A stretch of 5,150 nucleotides of DNA from an uncultured Sphingomonas sp. (GCA_946886845.1 CAMPJH010000115.1:1-5150), one strand, 5' to 3'. Positions 1 through 5,150 are shown, numbered from the stretch's first letter. A program made the numbers and translations. The notes: generated from the sequence alone by a model not told the origin.

Positions 1-1
1 G

Positions 2-1270
2 ACCGGCGAGCTGCTGGTCGATGCCGCGGTCAACGCGCGGATCGTCGAAGCCATCGCGCAGCAGGGCGTGGACGCCTGGTCGGAAGAGAATGCGGCGCAA
101 TTCCTCGGCCCTGACCGCAACACGCACGATTACGAGATGGTTGGCGACATCCTCGACGTCTGGTTCGACAGCGGCTGCACCCACGTGTTCGTGCTCGAAA
201 GCGGCAAGTGGCCCGACGAGCGCTGGCCCGCCGATCTCTATCTGGAGGGCTCGGACCAGCATCGCGGCTGGTTCCAGTCGAGCCTGCTGGAAAGCTGCGG
301 GACTCGCGGGCGGGCGCCGTACGACGCGGTGCTGACCCACGGGTTCACGATGGATTCCAAGGGCATGAAAATGTCCAAGAGCCTCGGCAACACGATCAGC
401 CCGCTCGACCTGATGAAGGAGCATGGCGCCGACATATTGCGACTGTGGGCGCTGTCGGTCGACTTCACCGAGGACCACCGGATCGGCAAGGAGATTCTCG
501 GCGGCGTCGCCGACCAGTATCGCAAGCTGCGCAACACCTTCCGCTACCTTCTCGGAGCGCTCGGCGGGTTCGTCGAGGACGAAAAGGTCGCGGTCGAGGC
601 GATGCCCGAGCTCGAGCGCTACATGCTGCACCTCGCCTCGCAGCTCGACTCCAAGCTCAGGCAGGCGACCGAGGATTTCGATTTCAACACCTACGTCCGC
701 GCGCTGACCGACTTCTGCAACGAGGATCTGTCGGCCTTCTATTTCGATATTCGCAAGGACGTCCTCTATTGCGACGTCAACGTACTGACCGGCGTGCAGT
801 CGGAAACCCGGCGAGCCTATCGCACCGTCCTCGACACCCTGTTCCACGCGCTGGTGCGCTGGCTGGCGCCGGTGCTGGTGTTCACCAGCGAAGAAGTGTG
901 GGGCACGCGCTTTCCGGATGCGGGCTCGGTTCATTTGCTCGAATGGCCGGAGATTCCGGCGGTCGATGCAGACGATGCGAAGTGGGCGCAGCTTCGCGAG
1001 CTTCGCGCGACCGTCACCGAAGCAATCGAGCCACTGCGGCGCGACAAGGTGATCGGATCGAGCCTGGAGGCGGAAGTAACGCTACCCGACCTGCCGGCGC
1101 CGGCCGAGGTGCTGGCCGAGCTATTCATCGTCTCGGCGGTTCATAAAGGCGACAGTCTCAAGATCGCAGAGACGGACCGCAACAAATGCGGGCGCTGCTG
1201 GCGTTATTTGCCGGAAGTCACCGAGGACGGCGCACTGTGCAGCCGCTGCGAGGAGTATGTGAATGCGTAG
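2..1270 (+). CDS. ileS: Isoleucyl-tRNA synthetase, C-terminal part (5' end outside window)
   Basis: This class I aminoacyl-tRNA synthetase charges tRNA-Ile with isoleucine in the cytoplasm. The frame is open from base 2, and 422 codons are present, a little under half of the usual 930-950 residues, so the HIGH motif and most of the editing domain lie upstream. Visible in order: the DVWFDSG motif (155-175), GSDQHRGW (248-271), the KMSKS loop that binds the adenylate (368-382), a helical anticodon-binding region (about 470-1000), and a C-terminal zinc ribbon with two CxxC pairs (Cys codons at 1187, 1196, 1238, 1247). A C-terminal zinc ribbon is the arrangement of the ordinary bacterial IleRS type. 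The GTG at 68 is an internal valine, since IleRS-like sequence continues before it. The stop codon overlaps the lspA start by 8 bases. The assignment is secure; only the start is missing. Confidence 0.97.
   Translation, partial: TGELLVDAAVNARIVEAIAQQGVDAWSEENAAQFLGPDRNTHDYEMVGDILDVWFDSGCTHVFVLESGKWPDERWPADLYLEGSDQHRGWFQSSLLESCGTRGRAPYDAVLTHGFTMDSKGMKMSKSLGNTISPLDLMKEHGADILRLWALSVDFTEDHRIGKEILGGVADQYRKLRNTFRYLLGALGGFVEDEKVAVEAMPELERYMLHLASQLDSKLRQATEDFDFNTYVRALTDFCNEDLSAFYFDIRKDVLYCDVNVLTGVQSETRRAYRTVLDTLFHALVRWLAPVLVFTSEEVWGTRFPDAGSVHLLEWPEIPAVDADDAKWAQLRELRATVTEAIEPLRRDKVIGSSLEAEVTLPDLPAPAEVLAELFIVSAVHKGDSLKIAETDRNKCGRCWRYLPEVTEDGALCSRCEEYVNA
1251..1255 (+). promoter_or_regulatory. Ribosome binding site of lspA
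   Basis: AGGAG lies 7 bases before the ATG at 1263, inside the last codons of ileS just after the zinc-ribbon cysteines. It supports that start and shows that lspA can recruit ribosomes itself despite overlapping ileS. Confidence 0.75.
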
Positions 1271-1763
1271 CCGCGGTTTCGGCTTTGCGATTGCGCTGGC
1301 GATTTTCGTCGCCGACCAGCTGACCAAGGCGATCGTCGCCGGTCCGCTGCAGCTGCAGGTGGTCCGGCAGATCAAAATCCTGCCGATCTTCGATCTCACC
1401 TGGACCGAGAATTACGGAATCTCGCTCGGCCTTCTGAATGCCTCGTCCGAAACCGGCCGCTGGCTGCTGGTCGCTCTGACCAGCGCCATCGCCATCGGAG
1501 TCGCCTACTGGATCGGCCGCGAGAAGGCGCGCTGGGACAAAGCGGCGCTGGGGATGATCCTCGGCGGTGCGCTCGGCAACATCCTCGACCGCACCCGGCA
1601 CGGCTATGTCGTCGACTTCGCCGACCTGCATTTCGGCGGCTTCCGTCCTTTTTTAGTATTCAATGTCGGCGATGCTGCGATAAGCATCGGCGTCGTGATC
1701 CTGTTGGTTCGGGCCTTCCTCGTTCGCAACGAGCAGCCCAAGGAGACTGTCGAACATGCGTAA
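1263..1763 (+). CDS. lspA: Lipoprotein signal peptidase (signal peptidase II)
   Basis: LspA is an inner-membrane aspartyl protease that removes the signal peptide of prolipoproteins just before the lipidated cysteine. The protein has 166 residues, normal for the family, with about four hydrophobic segments (near 6-26, 66-84, 94-108 and 138-154). Conserved elements: ADQLTK (Asp18), the TENYGIS segment (Asn50), GGALGN with Asp109-Arg110, VVDF (Asp118) and FNVGD (Asp137). Asp118 and Asp137 fit the catalytic pair and are 19 residues apart, as in the Pseudomonas enzyme (Asp124/Asp143 from memory). The FNVGD motif has Gly where Ala is more usual. The gene overlaps ileS and the next gene by 8 bases each, suggesting cotranscription and translational coupling. 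Codons 130-132 (TTT TTA GTA) form an AT-rich patch with a rare Leu codon, unlike the rest of the gene. ileS-lspA adjacency is common in Proteobacteria. Confidence 0.96.
   Translation: MRSRGFGFAIALAIFVADQLTKAIVAGPLQLQVVRQIKILPIFDLTWTENYGISLGLLNASSETGRWLLVALTSAIAIGVAYWIGREKARWDKAALGMILGGALGNILDRTRHGYVVDFADLHFGGFRPFLVFNVGDAAISIGVVILLVRAFLVRNEQPKETVEHA
1740..1745 (+). promoter_or_regulatory. Ribosome binding site of the bamF-like gene
   Basis: AAGGAG ends 10 bases before the ATG at 1756 and lies within the last codons of lspA. It is the strongest Shine-Dalgarno match seen in the window and fixes the start of the lipoprotein gene inside the lspA end. Confidence 0.7.
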
Positions 1764-2163
1764 GAGCCTTACCCTTGTGGTCGTCGCTTCATTTGCACTG
1801 AGCGCCTGCGGAACGATCGGCGGCGGCCGACGCGGCACGCCCGACGAATTCGCGGTCGCGCGCAACGCGCCGCTGGTCATCCCGCCCGACTATTCGCTGA
1901 CCCCGCCGGTGGCCGGGACCGTCACCACCACGCCCGCCGACGCCCAGAGCCAGGCGGTCGAGGCGCTGTTCGGCGGGCCGGCGCCGCGGCCGCAGTCGGA
2001 AATGCAGCTGCTCGACGAAGCCGGCCGCGAGCGCGCCGCGCTCGGTGCCCGCTCGGTCGCCGGCGACCCCAACACCAACGTCGTCGACCTCGGCGCGACG
2101 ACCCAGGCGATCATCGCCGCGCCGGAGAGCAACAGCGACGTCGCCTCCGCCCAGGTCCCCTGA
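1756..2163 (+). CDS. bamF: DUF3035 lipoprotein, BamF-type subunit of the outer-membrane assembly machine
   Basis: This is a 135-residue lipoprotein. The N-terminus has MRK, a hydrophobic stretch (about 4-16) and a lipobox LSAC with the lipidated cysteine at residue 18. Signal peptidase II should cut before Cys18, leaving a lipid-anchored periplasmic protein. Residues 25-51 (RRGTPDEFAV, then APLVIPPDY and a PP pair) match what I know as the DUF3035 signature. DUF3035 proteins include BamF, an accessory lipoprotein of the BAM complex in Alphaproteobacteria such as Caulobacter, which inserts beta-barrel proteins into the outer membrane. The rest is rich in Ala, Pro, Thr and Asn with few hydrophobic runs, so it is probably extended or disordered. 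The start overlaps the lspA end by 8 bases, and the ribosome site supports it. Family membership is fairly sure; the BAM role is inferred from the family and not visible in the sequence. Confidence 0.85.
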   Translation: MRKSLTLVVVASFALSACGTIGGGRRGTPDEFAVARNAPLVIPPDYSLTPPVAGTVTTTPADAQSQAVEALFGGPAPRPQSEMQLLDEAGRERAALGARSVAGDPNTNVVDLGATTQAIIAAPESNSDVASAQVP

Positions 2164-2189
2164 GCGGACGCGGGAATTTAGGCAGAGCA

Positions 2190-2741
2190 ATGGTCGAAGA
2201 GACGCTTTCCACCCGACTGGTCGAGATCGAATCGATGCTCGACCGCTCGCGGCGCCGGTTCGAGGAAGGGGCGCGGCTGGTCGAGGAAGCGCACAAGGCG
2301 CTGGCCGAGATCCAGCAGGCGCTGATCGGCTCGCCCGGCAGCGTGTCGCCCGAGGAGAGCGACGAAGCCGCCTCGCGCCTGGTGTCGTCGCTGCGCGCGT
2401 CGGGCGGCGAAATGCCGGAATCGCTGTGCGGCGGCCGGCTGGCGGTCGACCAGATCCAGCGGCTGATCCGGATCGACGGCAACCCGATAGGCATCACCGA
2501 AATGGAATATCGGGTGCTGGAGCTGCTCGCTTTCGCCCGCAACAATGTCGTTACCCGGGCGATGCTTCTCAAGCATCTCTATCGCCGCGCGACCGACCAG
2601 CCGCAGCCCAAGATCATCGACGTGTTCATCTCCAAGCTGCGCAAGAAGCTCCGCAGCGCCACCGGCGGCGCCGAGTTCATTGAGACGATCCCGCAACGCG
2701 GCTGGATCCTGCGCGACATCAGCCCCCAATCCGGCGCCTAG
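2190..2741 (+). CDS. CtrA-like winged-helix DNA-binding protein without receiver domain
   Basis: This 183-residue protein has two parts. Residues 1-47 are charged and helical with regular Leu, Ile and Ala spacing (such as RLVEIESMLD and RLVEEAHKAL), suggesting a coiled coil that could dimerise. A linker (about 48-80) follows. Residues 82-176 form an OmpR/PhoB-type winged helix: ITEMEYRVLELLA (102-114), TRAMLLKHLY (122-131), the probable recognition helix KIIDVFISKLRKKL (141-154), and the wing with EFIETIPQRGWILRD (162-176). Helix and wing closely resemble CtrA, the cell-cycle regulator of Alphaproteobacteria. The receiver domain with its phosphorylated Asp is absent, so control by phosphotransfer is unlikely. 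The protein lies 26 bases after the lipoprotein gene on the same strand and probably shares its transcript. The ribosome site is weak (AGG at 2180-2182). The domain call is firm; targets and role are unknown. Confidence 0.85.
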   Translation: MVEETLSTRLVEIESMLDRSRRRFEEGARLVEEAHKALAEIQQALIGSPGSVSPEESDEAASRLVSSLRASGGEMPESLCGGRLAVDQIQRLIRIDGNPIGITEMEYRVLELLAFARNNVVTRAMLLKHLYRRATDQPQPKIIDVFISKLRKKLRSATGGAEFIETIPQRGWILRDISPQSGA

Positions 2742-2782
2742 ATTCACAAATTGTTAGGCATGCGCGGTCGACAAGTGGCGCC
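2742..2782 (+). other. 41-base gap with an AT-rich start and three short palindromes
   Basis: This is the longest non-coding stretch in the window. It begins AT-rich (ATTCACAAATTGTTAG) and then turns GC-rich. Three perfect palindromes follow: GCATGC (2758-2763), GTCGAC (2767-2772) and TGGCGCCA (2776-2783, reaching into the start codon). Their centres are 9-10 bases apart. I see no convincing -35/-10 pair and no terminator. It could be an internal promoter or operator region, or only a spacer. Confidence 0.3.
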
Positions 2783-3139
2783 ATGTTGCATCTATCCTCG
2801 CAAAGCCCCGCTCCGCAGCCGTCGCATCGGCCGCACCCGGAGCCGGTCACCCGCCTCGCCAGCCTGCGCAACGCGCTGAGCGTCGTCGACCAATTCGGCG
2901 GCGGTCCGGCGTCCGATTTCGACGATGAAGCGGCCGACTGCTGGGACGGCGCGGGCGATCCGGCCAAGCGCTGCTTCGACCGCCGCTCGGCCGAGCTGGT
3001 GGCGGTTGCGACCGTCGGGCTCGAGGCGGTTTCGTTCCAGCGCGAGCAGGGCGTCGAAGCCAGCGTCGCGGCGCTGCGAGTGATCGCCGATGAGCTGCGC
3101 ACCGGCCTCAAGGACCTCGAGCGGATTTTTAGCCGCTAG
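2783..3139 (+). CDS. Hypothetical protein, 118 residues
   Basis: I do not recognise this family. The evidence for coding is codon use: the frame ends most codons in G or C through to the stop, like its neighbours, and the overlapping minus-strand frames look like shadows. Residues 1-22 are rich in Pro, Ser and His and look disordered. Residues 23-37 and 67-118 look helical and amphipathic, with SAELVAVATVGLEAV and a charged C-terminal helix ending LKDLERIFSR. The middle (38-66) is acidic, with FDDEAADCWD. There is no signal peptide, membrane segment or catalytic motif, so it is probably a small soluble cytoplasmic protein, perhaps a binding partner. It begins 41 bases after the winged-helix gene and ends 3 bases before the next small gene, so all three may be cotranscribed. 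The ATG at 2783 lacks a good ribosome site, but I see no better in-frame start. Confidence 0.65.
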   Translation: MLHLSSQSPAPQPSHRPHPEPVTRLASLRNALSVVDQFGGGPASDFDDEAADCWDGAGDPAKRCFDRRSAELVAVATVGLEAVSFQREQGVEASVAALRVIADELRTGLKDLERIFSR

Positions 3140-3142
3140 GCC

Positions 3143-3310
3143 ATGCGGCGGCGCGCGCTTTGGATCGCAGGGGCGCTGGCCGCGCTCGCCGTCGCATCGA
3201 CGACCGCCGAACAGCGCGAGGTAGCGCGAAAGCGGCTGGCGCGTTGGAACCCGCTGTTTGCAGCGCTGATGATTGCGATGCTGGCGTTCGTCCTCTGGCC
3301 GCGTAGCTAG
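3143..3310 (+). CDS. Small membrane protein, 55 residues, two hydrophobic segments
   Basis: This short open frame begins with ATG 3 bases after the preceding stop and ends with TAG at 3308-3310. The translation starts MRRR, then has a hydrophobic segment (about 5-20, ALWIAGALAALAVAS), a charged loop (23-35, with EQREVARKRLARW), a second hydrophobic segment (37-52, ending AMLAFVLW) and a short PRS tail. This suggests a two-pass inner-membrane hairpin. Alternatively, the first segment could be a signal peptide cut near AVAS. Codon ends are mostly G or C, which supports coding, and the tight spacing suggests translation is coupled to the gene before it, because no good ribosome site is seen. I do not recognise a family. 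The last four bases overlap the end of the convergent sulfurtransferase gene. Confidence 0.6.
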   Translation: MRRRALWIAGALAALAVASTTAEQREVARKRLARWNPLFAALMIAMLAFVLWPRS

Positions 3311-4140
3311 GCAGGCCCGACTTCCTTCGGCGTCTCCGGGTCGGCGCCCCATTCGCTCCAGCTGCCGTCGTAGAGTCGGCCGTCGTCATTGCCCAGCAGG
3401 TGCGCGGCGAAGATCAGGCTGGCGGCGGTCACGCCCGAGCCGCAGCTGGCGACGAACGGCCGCTCCGGATCGGACCCCGCCTCGTCGAACGGCCGGCGCA
3501 GTCCCTCGCGCGGCCTGAAGGTCCCGTCTTCGTTGTAGAGCGCCGCGAACGGCAAGTTGCGCGCGCCGGGAATGTGGCCCGACGCGACCCCTGGCCTAGG
3601 CTCGGACTCGACGCCTTCGAAGCGGCCGACGCCGCGGGCGTCGATCAGCGCGATGTCGATGCCGGCAAGGATCTGCTGCTTGGCAACGATTTCTCCGGGC
3701 CGTTCGACGGCCTCGAAGCGGTTGGCGCGCGGTTTCGCCTCGCCGCTTTCGACCGGACGGCCTTCCGCCACCCATTTCTGCAGGCCGCCGTCGAGGATCG
3801 CCACTTCGCGGGCGCCGAAATGGCGGAGCATGAACCAGCCACGCGCCGCCGTGCGGAGCGGCGAATTGTCATAGACGACGAGCCGGTCGTCGCTGCCGAT
3901 CCCGATCGCCTCCATCGCTTTGGCGAAGTCGCCGGCGCTCGGCAGCATGTGCGGCGCCGGGTTGGACGCGTCGCTGACCGCATCGATGTCGAGGAAGCGA
4001 GCTCGGGGGATGTGGGCCCGGAGAAACTCGTCGCGGCCGTTGCGGCCGGTCGCCGGCATGTGCCAGCTGCAATCGACGACGGTCAGGCCGGGCTCGCCGA
4101 GATGTTCGGCGAGCCAGTCGGTTGAGACGAGCGATTCCAT
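3307..4140 (-). CDS. sseA: 3-mercaptopyruvate sulfurtransferase (two-domain rhodanese family)
   Basis: The enzyme moves sulfur from 3-mercaptopyruvate to a thiol or cyanide acceptor through a cysteine persulfide, releasing pyruvate; it acts in the cytoplasm. The 277-residue length and two rhodanese folds fit the family: an N-terminal inactive domain (about 1-130, with VVYDN and DGGLQKW at 117-123) and a C-terminal catalytic domain (about 145-270). The catalytic domain contains GRFEG, EPRPG, the SGHIPGARN segment (187-195), the active-site loop CGSGVT with Cys233, and YDGSWSEWG (257-265). The CGSGVT loop is typical of mercaptopyruvate sulfurtransferases, whereas thiosulfate sulfurtransferases usually have CRKGVT-like loops. 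Arg173 and Arg182 match expected substrate-binding positions. The start codon is 29 bases from the divergent ung start. I see no clear promoter or strong ribosome site for it, so its promoter probably lies inside the first part of ung. Confidence 0.94.
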   Translation of the reverse strand: MESLVSTDWLAEHLGEPGLTVVDCSWHMPATGRNGRDEFLRAHIPRARFLDIDAVSDASNPAPHMLPSAGDFAKAMEAIGIGSDDRLVVYDNSPLRTAARGWFMLRHFGAREVAILDGGLQKWVAEGRPVESGEAKPRANRFEAVERPGEIVAKQQILAGIDIALIDARGVGRFEGVESEPRPGVASGHIPGARNLPFAALYNEDGTFRPREGLRRPFDEAGSDPERPFVASCGSGVTAASLIFAAHLLGNDDGRLYDGSWSEWGADPETPKEVGPA

Positions 4141-4158
4141 TTCGCCAGGATAGGCTAC

Positions 4159-4163
4159 AAAGG
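4159..4163 (+). promoter_or_regulatory. Ribosome binding site that sets the ung start
   Basis: AAAGG lies 6 bases before the ATG at 4170. It favours this start over the in-frame ATG at 4122, which would add 16 non-conserved residues and run into the opposite sseA gene. Confidence 0.65.
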
Positions 4164-4169
4164 CCGGCG

Positions 4170-4871
4170 ATGGCGACCCAGGACATCAAGCTTCATCCAA
4201 GCTGGCGCGAGCCGCTGCGGGGCGAGTTCGACCAGCCCTACATGGCCGATCTCAAGCGCTTCCTGGTCGACCAGCGCGCCGACGGCCGGACGATTTACCC
4301 GCGCGCCTGCGACTGGTTCCGGGCGCTCGACCTGACTCCGCTCGACAAGGTCCGGGTCGTGATCCTCGGCCAGGACCCATACCATGGTCCGGGCCAGGCC
4401 CACGGCCTGTGCTTCTCGGTCCCACCCGACGTCCGGCCGCCGCCGAGCCTCAAGAACATCTTCAAGGAGCTCGAGAGCGACCTTGGAATCCGGCCGGCGG
4501 AGCACGGCTTCCTCGAGCATTGGGCGAGCCAGGGTGTGCTCCTGCTCAACAGCGTGCTGACGGTAGAGATGGGCAGCGCAGCGTCGCATCGGATGCGCGG
4601 GTGGGAGCGGTTCACCGACGCGGTGGTGCGGCTCGTGAACTCGAAGCCGGAGCCGGTGGTGTTCATGCTGTGGGGCAGCTATGCGCAAAAGAAGGCCGAG
4701 TTTGTCGACACTTCGCGGCACTTGGTGCTGAAGGCGGCGCATCCGTCGCCGCTTAGCGCCCACGCCGGCTTTTTCGGCTGCCGGCATTTCTCCCAGGCCA
4801 ACCGCTTCCTCGAGGAGCGCGGCCGGGAACCGATCGACTGGGCGTTGCCGCAGTGCGAGACCGGCGGGTAA
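4170..4871 (+). CDS. ung: Uracil-DNA glycosylase, family 1
   Basis: This DNA-repair enzyme removes uracil from DNA by cutting the N-glycosidic bond, starting base-excision repair. From the ATG at 4170 it has 233 residues, near the usual 220-230. Family 1 motifs are intact: [14 protein letters not shown] (67-80) with the catalytic Asp69 and Tyr71, Phe82 for stacking on uracil, [10 protein letters not shown] (124-133) with Asn127 for uracil recognition, and HPSPLS (191-196) with His191 and the intercalating Leu195. These correspond to E. coli Asp64, Tyr66, Phe77, Asn123, His187 and Leu191. GWERFTD (144-150) and FMLWGSYAQ (165-173) also fit the family. The gene is divergent from sseA with only 29 bases between starts, and is followed after 10 bases by queF, so ung and queF probably share a transcript. 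An ATG at 4122 is in frame but unlikely. Confidence 0.97.
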   Translation: MATQDIKLHPSWREPLRGEFDQPYMADLKRFLVDQRADGRTIYPRACDWFRALDLTPLDKVRVVILGQDPYHGPGQAHGLCFSVPPDVRPPPSLKNIFKELESDLGIRPAEHGFLEHWASQGVLLLNSVLTVEMGSAASHRMRGWERFTDAVVRLVNSKPEPVVFMLWGSYAQKKAEFVDTSRHLVLKAAHPSPLSAHAGFFGCRHFSQANRFLEERGREPIDWALPQCETGG

Positions 4872-4875
4872 AGGG
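4871..4875 (+). promoter_or_regulatory. Ribosome binding site of queF
   Basis: AAGGG begins at the last base of the ung stop codon and lies 6 bases before the ATG at 4882. It supports this start and suggests that terminating ung ribosomes could hand over to queF. Confidence 0.65.
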
Positions 4876-4881
4876 CGAGCC

Positions 4882-5150
4882 ATGGACCCCAAGCATCTCG
4901 GCAAGACCAGCGCCCTTCCCGCCTCTCCCGAAGAAGCCGTGCTCGACTATGTGCCGAACCCGCGGCCGGGCGAGCCATACCTTGTGCGCTTCGCAGCGCC
5001 CGAGTTCACCTCGCTTTGCCCGGTCACCGGCCAGCCCGACTTCGCCCACCTCGTGATCGACTATGTCCCCAGCGAAACAATCGTCGAGAGCAAGAGCCTC
5101 AAATTGTTCCTCGGCGCGTTCCGCAACCATTGCGGCTTCCACGAGGACGT
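4882..5150 (+). CDS. queF: NADPH-dependent 7-cyano-7-deazaguanine reductase, N-terminal part (3' end outside window)
   Basis: QueF reduces the nitrile of preQ0 to the amine preQ1 with NADPH, a step in making queuosine for the wobble base of certain tRNAs. Only the first 89 codons are present. Visible: the [16 protein letters not shown] segment (39-54) with the nitrile-binding Cys46 and the acid Asp53 (equivalent to B. subtilis Cys55 and Asp62), the QueF motif ESKSLKLFL (69-77) for NADPH binding, and HED (87-89) with Glu88 for substrate binding. The spacing fits the short one-domain form of about 150 residues rather than the longer two-domain form of E. coli. Before HED the sequence reads RNHCGF where I recall RNHGDF in B. 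subtilis; this looks like a family variant. It lies 10 bases after ung. The assignment is secure from the motifs although the end is missing. Confidence 0.95.
   Translation, partial: MDPKHLGKTSALPASPEEAVLDYVPNPRPGEPYLVRFAAPEFTSLCPVTGQPDFAHLVIDYVPSETIVESKSLKLFLGAFRNHCGFHED

Noticed and set aside
208..1146. Long plus-strand frame inside ileS
   Set aside because: It is rich in Arg, Ala and Gly without motifs and overlaps a certain gene; it is a GC-rich shadow frame.
68..1270. GTG at 68 as the start of a 400-residue protein
   Set aside because: The same frame continues upstream to the window edge with sequence fitting IleRS, so this GTG is an internal valine.
1619..1654. Hairpin followed by a T-run in lspA as an intrinsic terminator
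   Set aside because: The 6-bp stem is followed by 10 other bases before the T-run, and it lies in the middle of an essential coding region.
2741..2745. GATTC as a CcrM methylation control site at the gap after the winged-helix gene
   Set aside because: GANTC occurs many times across the window, including inside genes, at roughly the frequency expected by chance.
2178..2747. Long minus-strand frame opposite the winged-helix gene
   Set aside because: The plus-strand frame encodes a recognisable domain; the minus-strand product has no motifs.
3120..3137. AGCGG/CCGCT stem at the end of the 118-residue gene as a terminator
   Set aside because: The stem has only 5 pairs, the T-run is in the loop and not after the stem, and the next gene starts 3 bases later.
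2792..3352. Minus-strand 186-residue frame opposite the 118-residue gene
   Set aside because: Codon use favours the plus-strand frame, and this frame would also run through the end of sseA.
3400..4125. Plus-strand 241-residue frame opposite sseA
   Set aside because: sseA carries all family motifs; the opposite frame is a shadow with Arg-rich low-complexity sequence.
4122..4127. TTGAGA as a -35 box for ung
   Set aside because: No acceptable -10 element lies at 16-18 bases from it.
4122..4169. Extended ung start at ATG 4122
   Set aside because: The added 16 residues are not typical of the family and overlap sseA, whereas ATG 4170 has a ribosome site.
4155..4904. Minus-strand 249-residue frame opposite ung
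   Set aside because: ung is certain from its motifs, and the opposite frame crosses the ung-queF junction without any recognisable domain.
4170..5150. ung-queF as part of a 7-deazaguanine DNA-modification or defence cluster
   Set aside because: QueF makes preQ1 for tRNA queuosine, and no DNA transglycosylase or dpd-type gene is visible; the pair is ordinary housekeeping.

Overview
The window looks like a core-chromosome segment of a high-GC alphaproteobacterium, most likely Sphingomonadales. I infer this from the strong G/C preference at third codon positions, the order ileS-lspA-bamF with a DUF3035/BamF lipoprotein (a family known from Alphaproteobacteria), and a winged-helix domain closely resembling the output domain of the alphaproteobacterial regulator CtrA. 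I see no insertion sequence, phage gene, CRISPR array, tRNA or rRNA. The window is almost entirely coding and no gene-free stretch exceeds about 41 bases.

Left part, plus strand, 2-3310: a tightly packed run of six genes. It opens with the C-terminal part of isoleucyl-tRNA synthetase (ileS, cut by the left edge). Next come lipoprotein signal peptidase (lspA) and a small DUF3035 lipoprotein (BamF type). These three are joined by two 8-base overlaps of the form ATGCGTAR. They are followed by a 183-residue protein with a coiled-coil-like N-terminus and a CtrA-like DNA-binding domain but no receiver domain. After that come a 118-residue protein I cannot assign, and a 55-residue protein with two hydrophobic segments. 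LspA would process the BamF-type lipoprotein, so enzyme and substrate are encoded side by side; the last three genes have no obvious link to that pathway.

Middle, minus strand, 3307-4140: a 3-mercaptopyruvate sulfurtransferase (sseA) with a CGSGVT active-site loop. It converges on the 55-residue gene so closely that both stop codons lie in one CTAG palindrome.

Right part, plus strand, 4170-5150: family 1 uracil-DNA glycosylase (ung), divergent from sseA with only 29 bases between the start codons. Ten bases after it begins queF, the NADPH-dependent preQ0 reductase of queuosine synthesis, cut by the right edge.

Most of the window is housekeeping: translation, lipoprotein maturation, outer-membrane assembly, sulfur transfer, base-excision repair and tRNA modification. 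The least explained part is 2190-3310, with the receiver-less CtrA-like protein and the two small genes behind it. I found no convincing multi-gene defence or mobile system.
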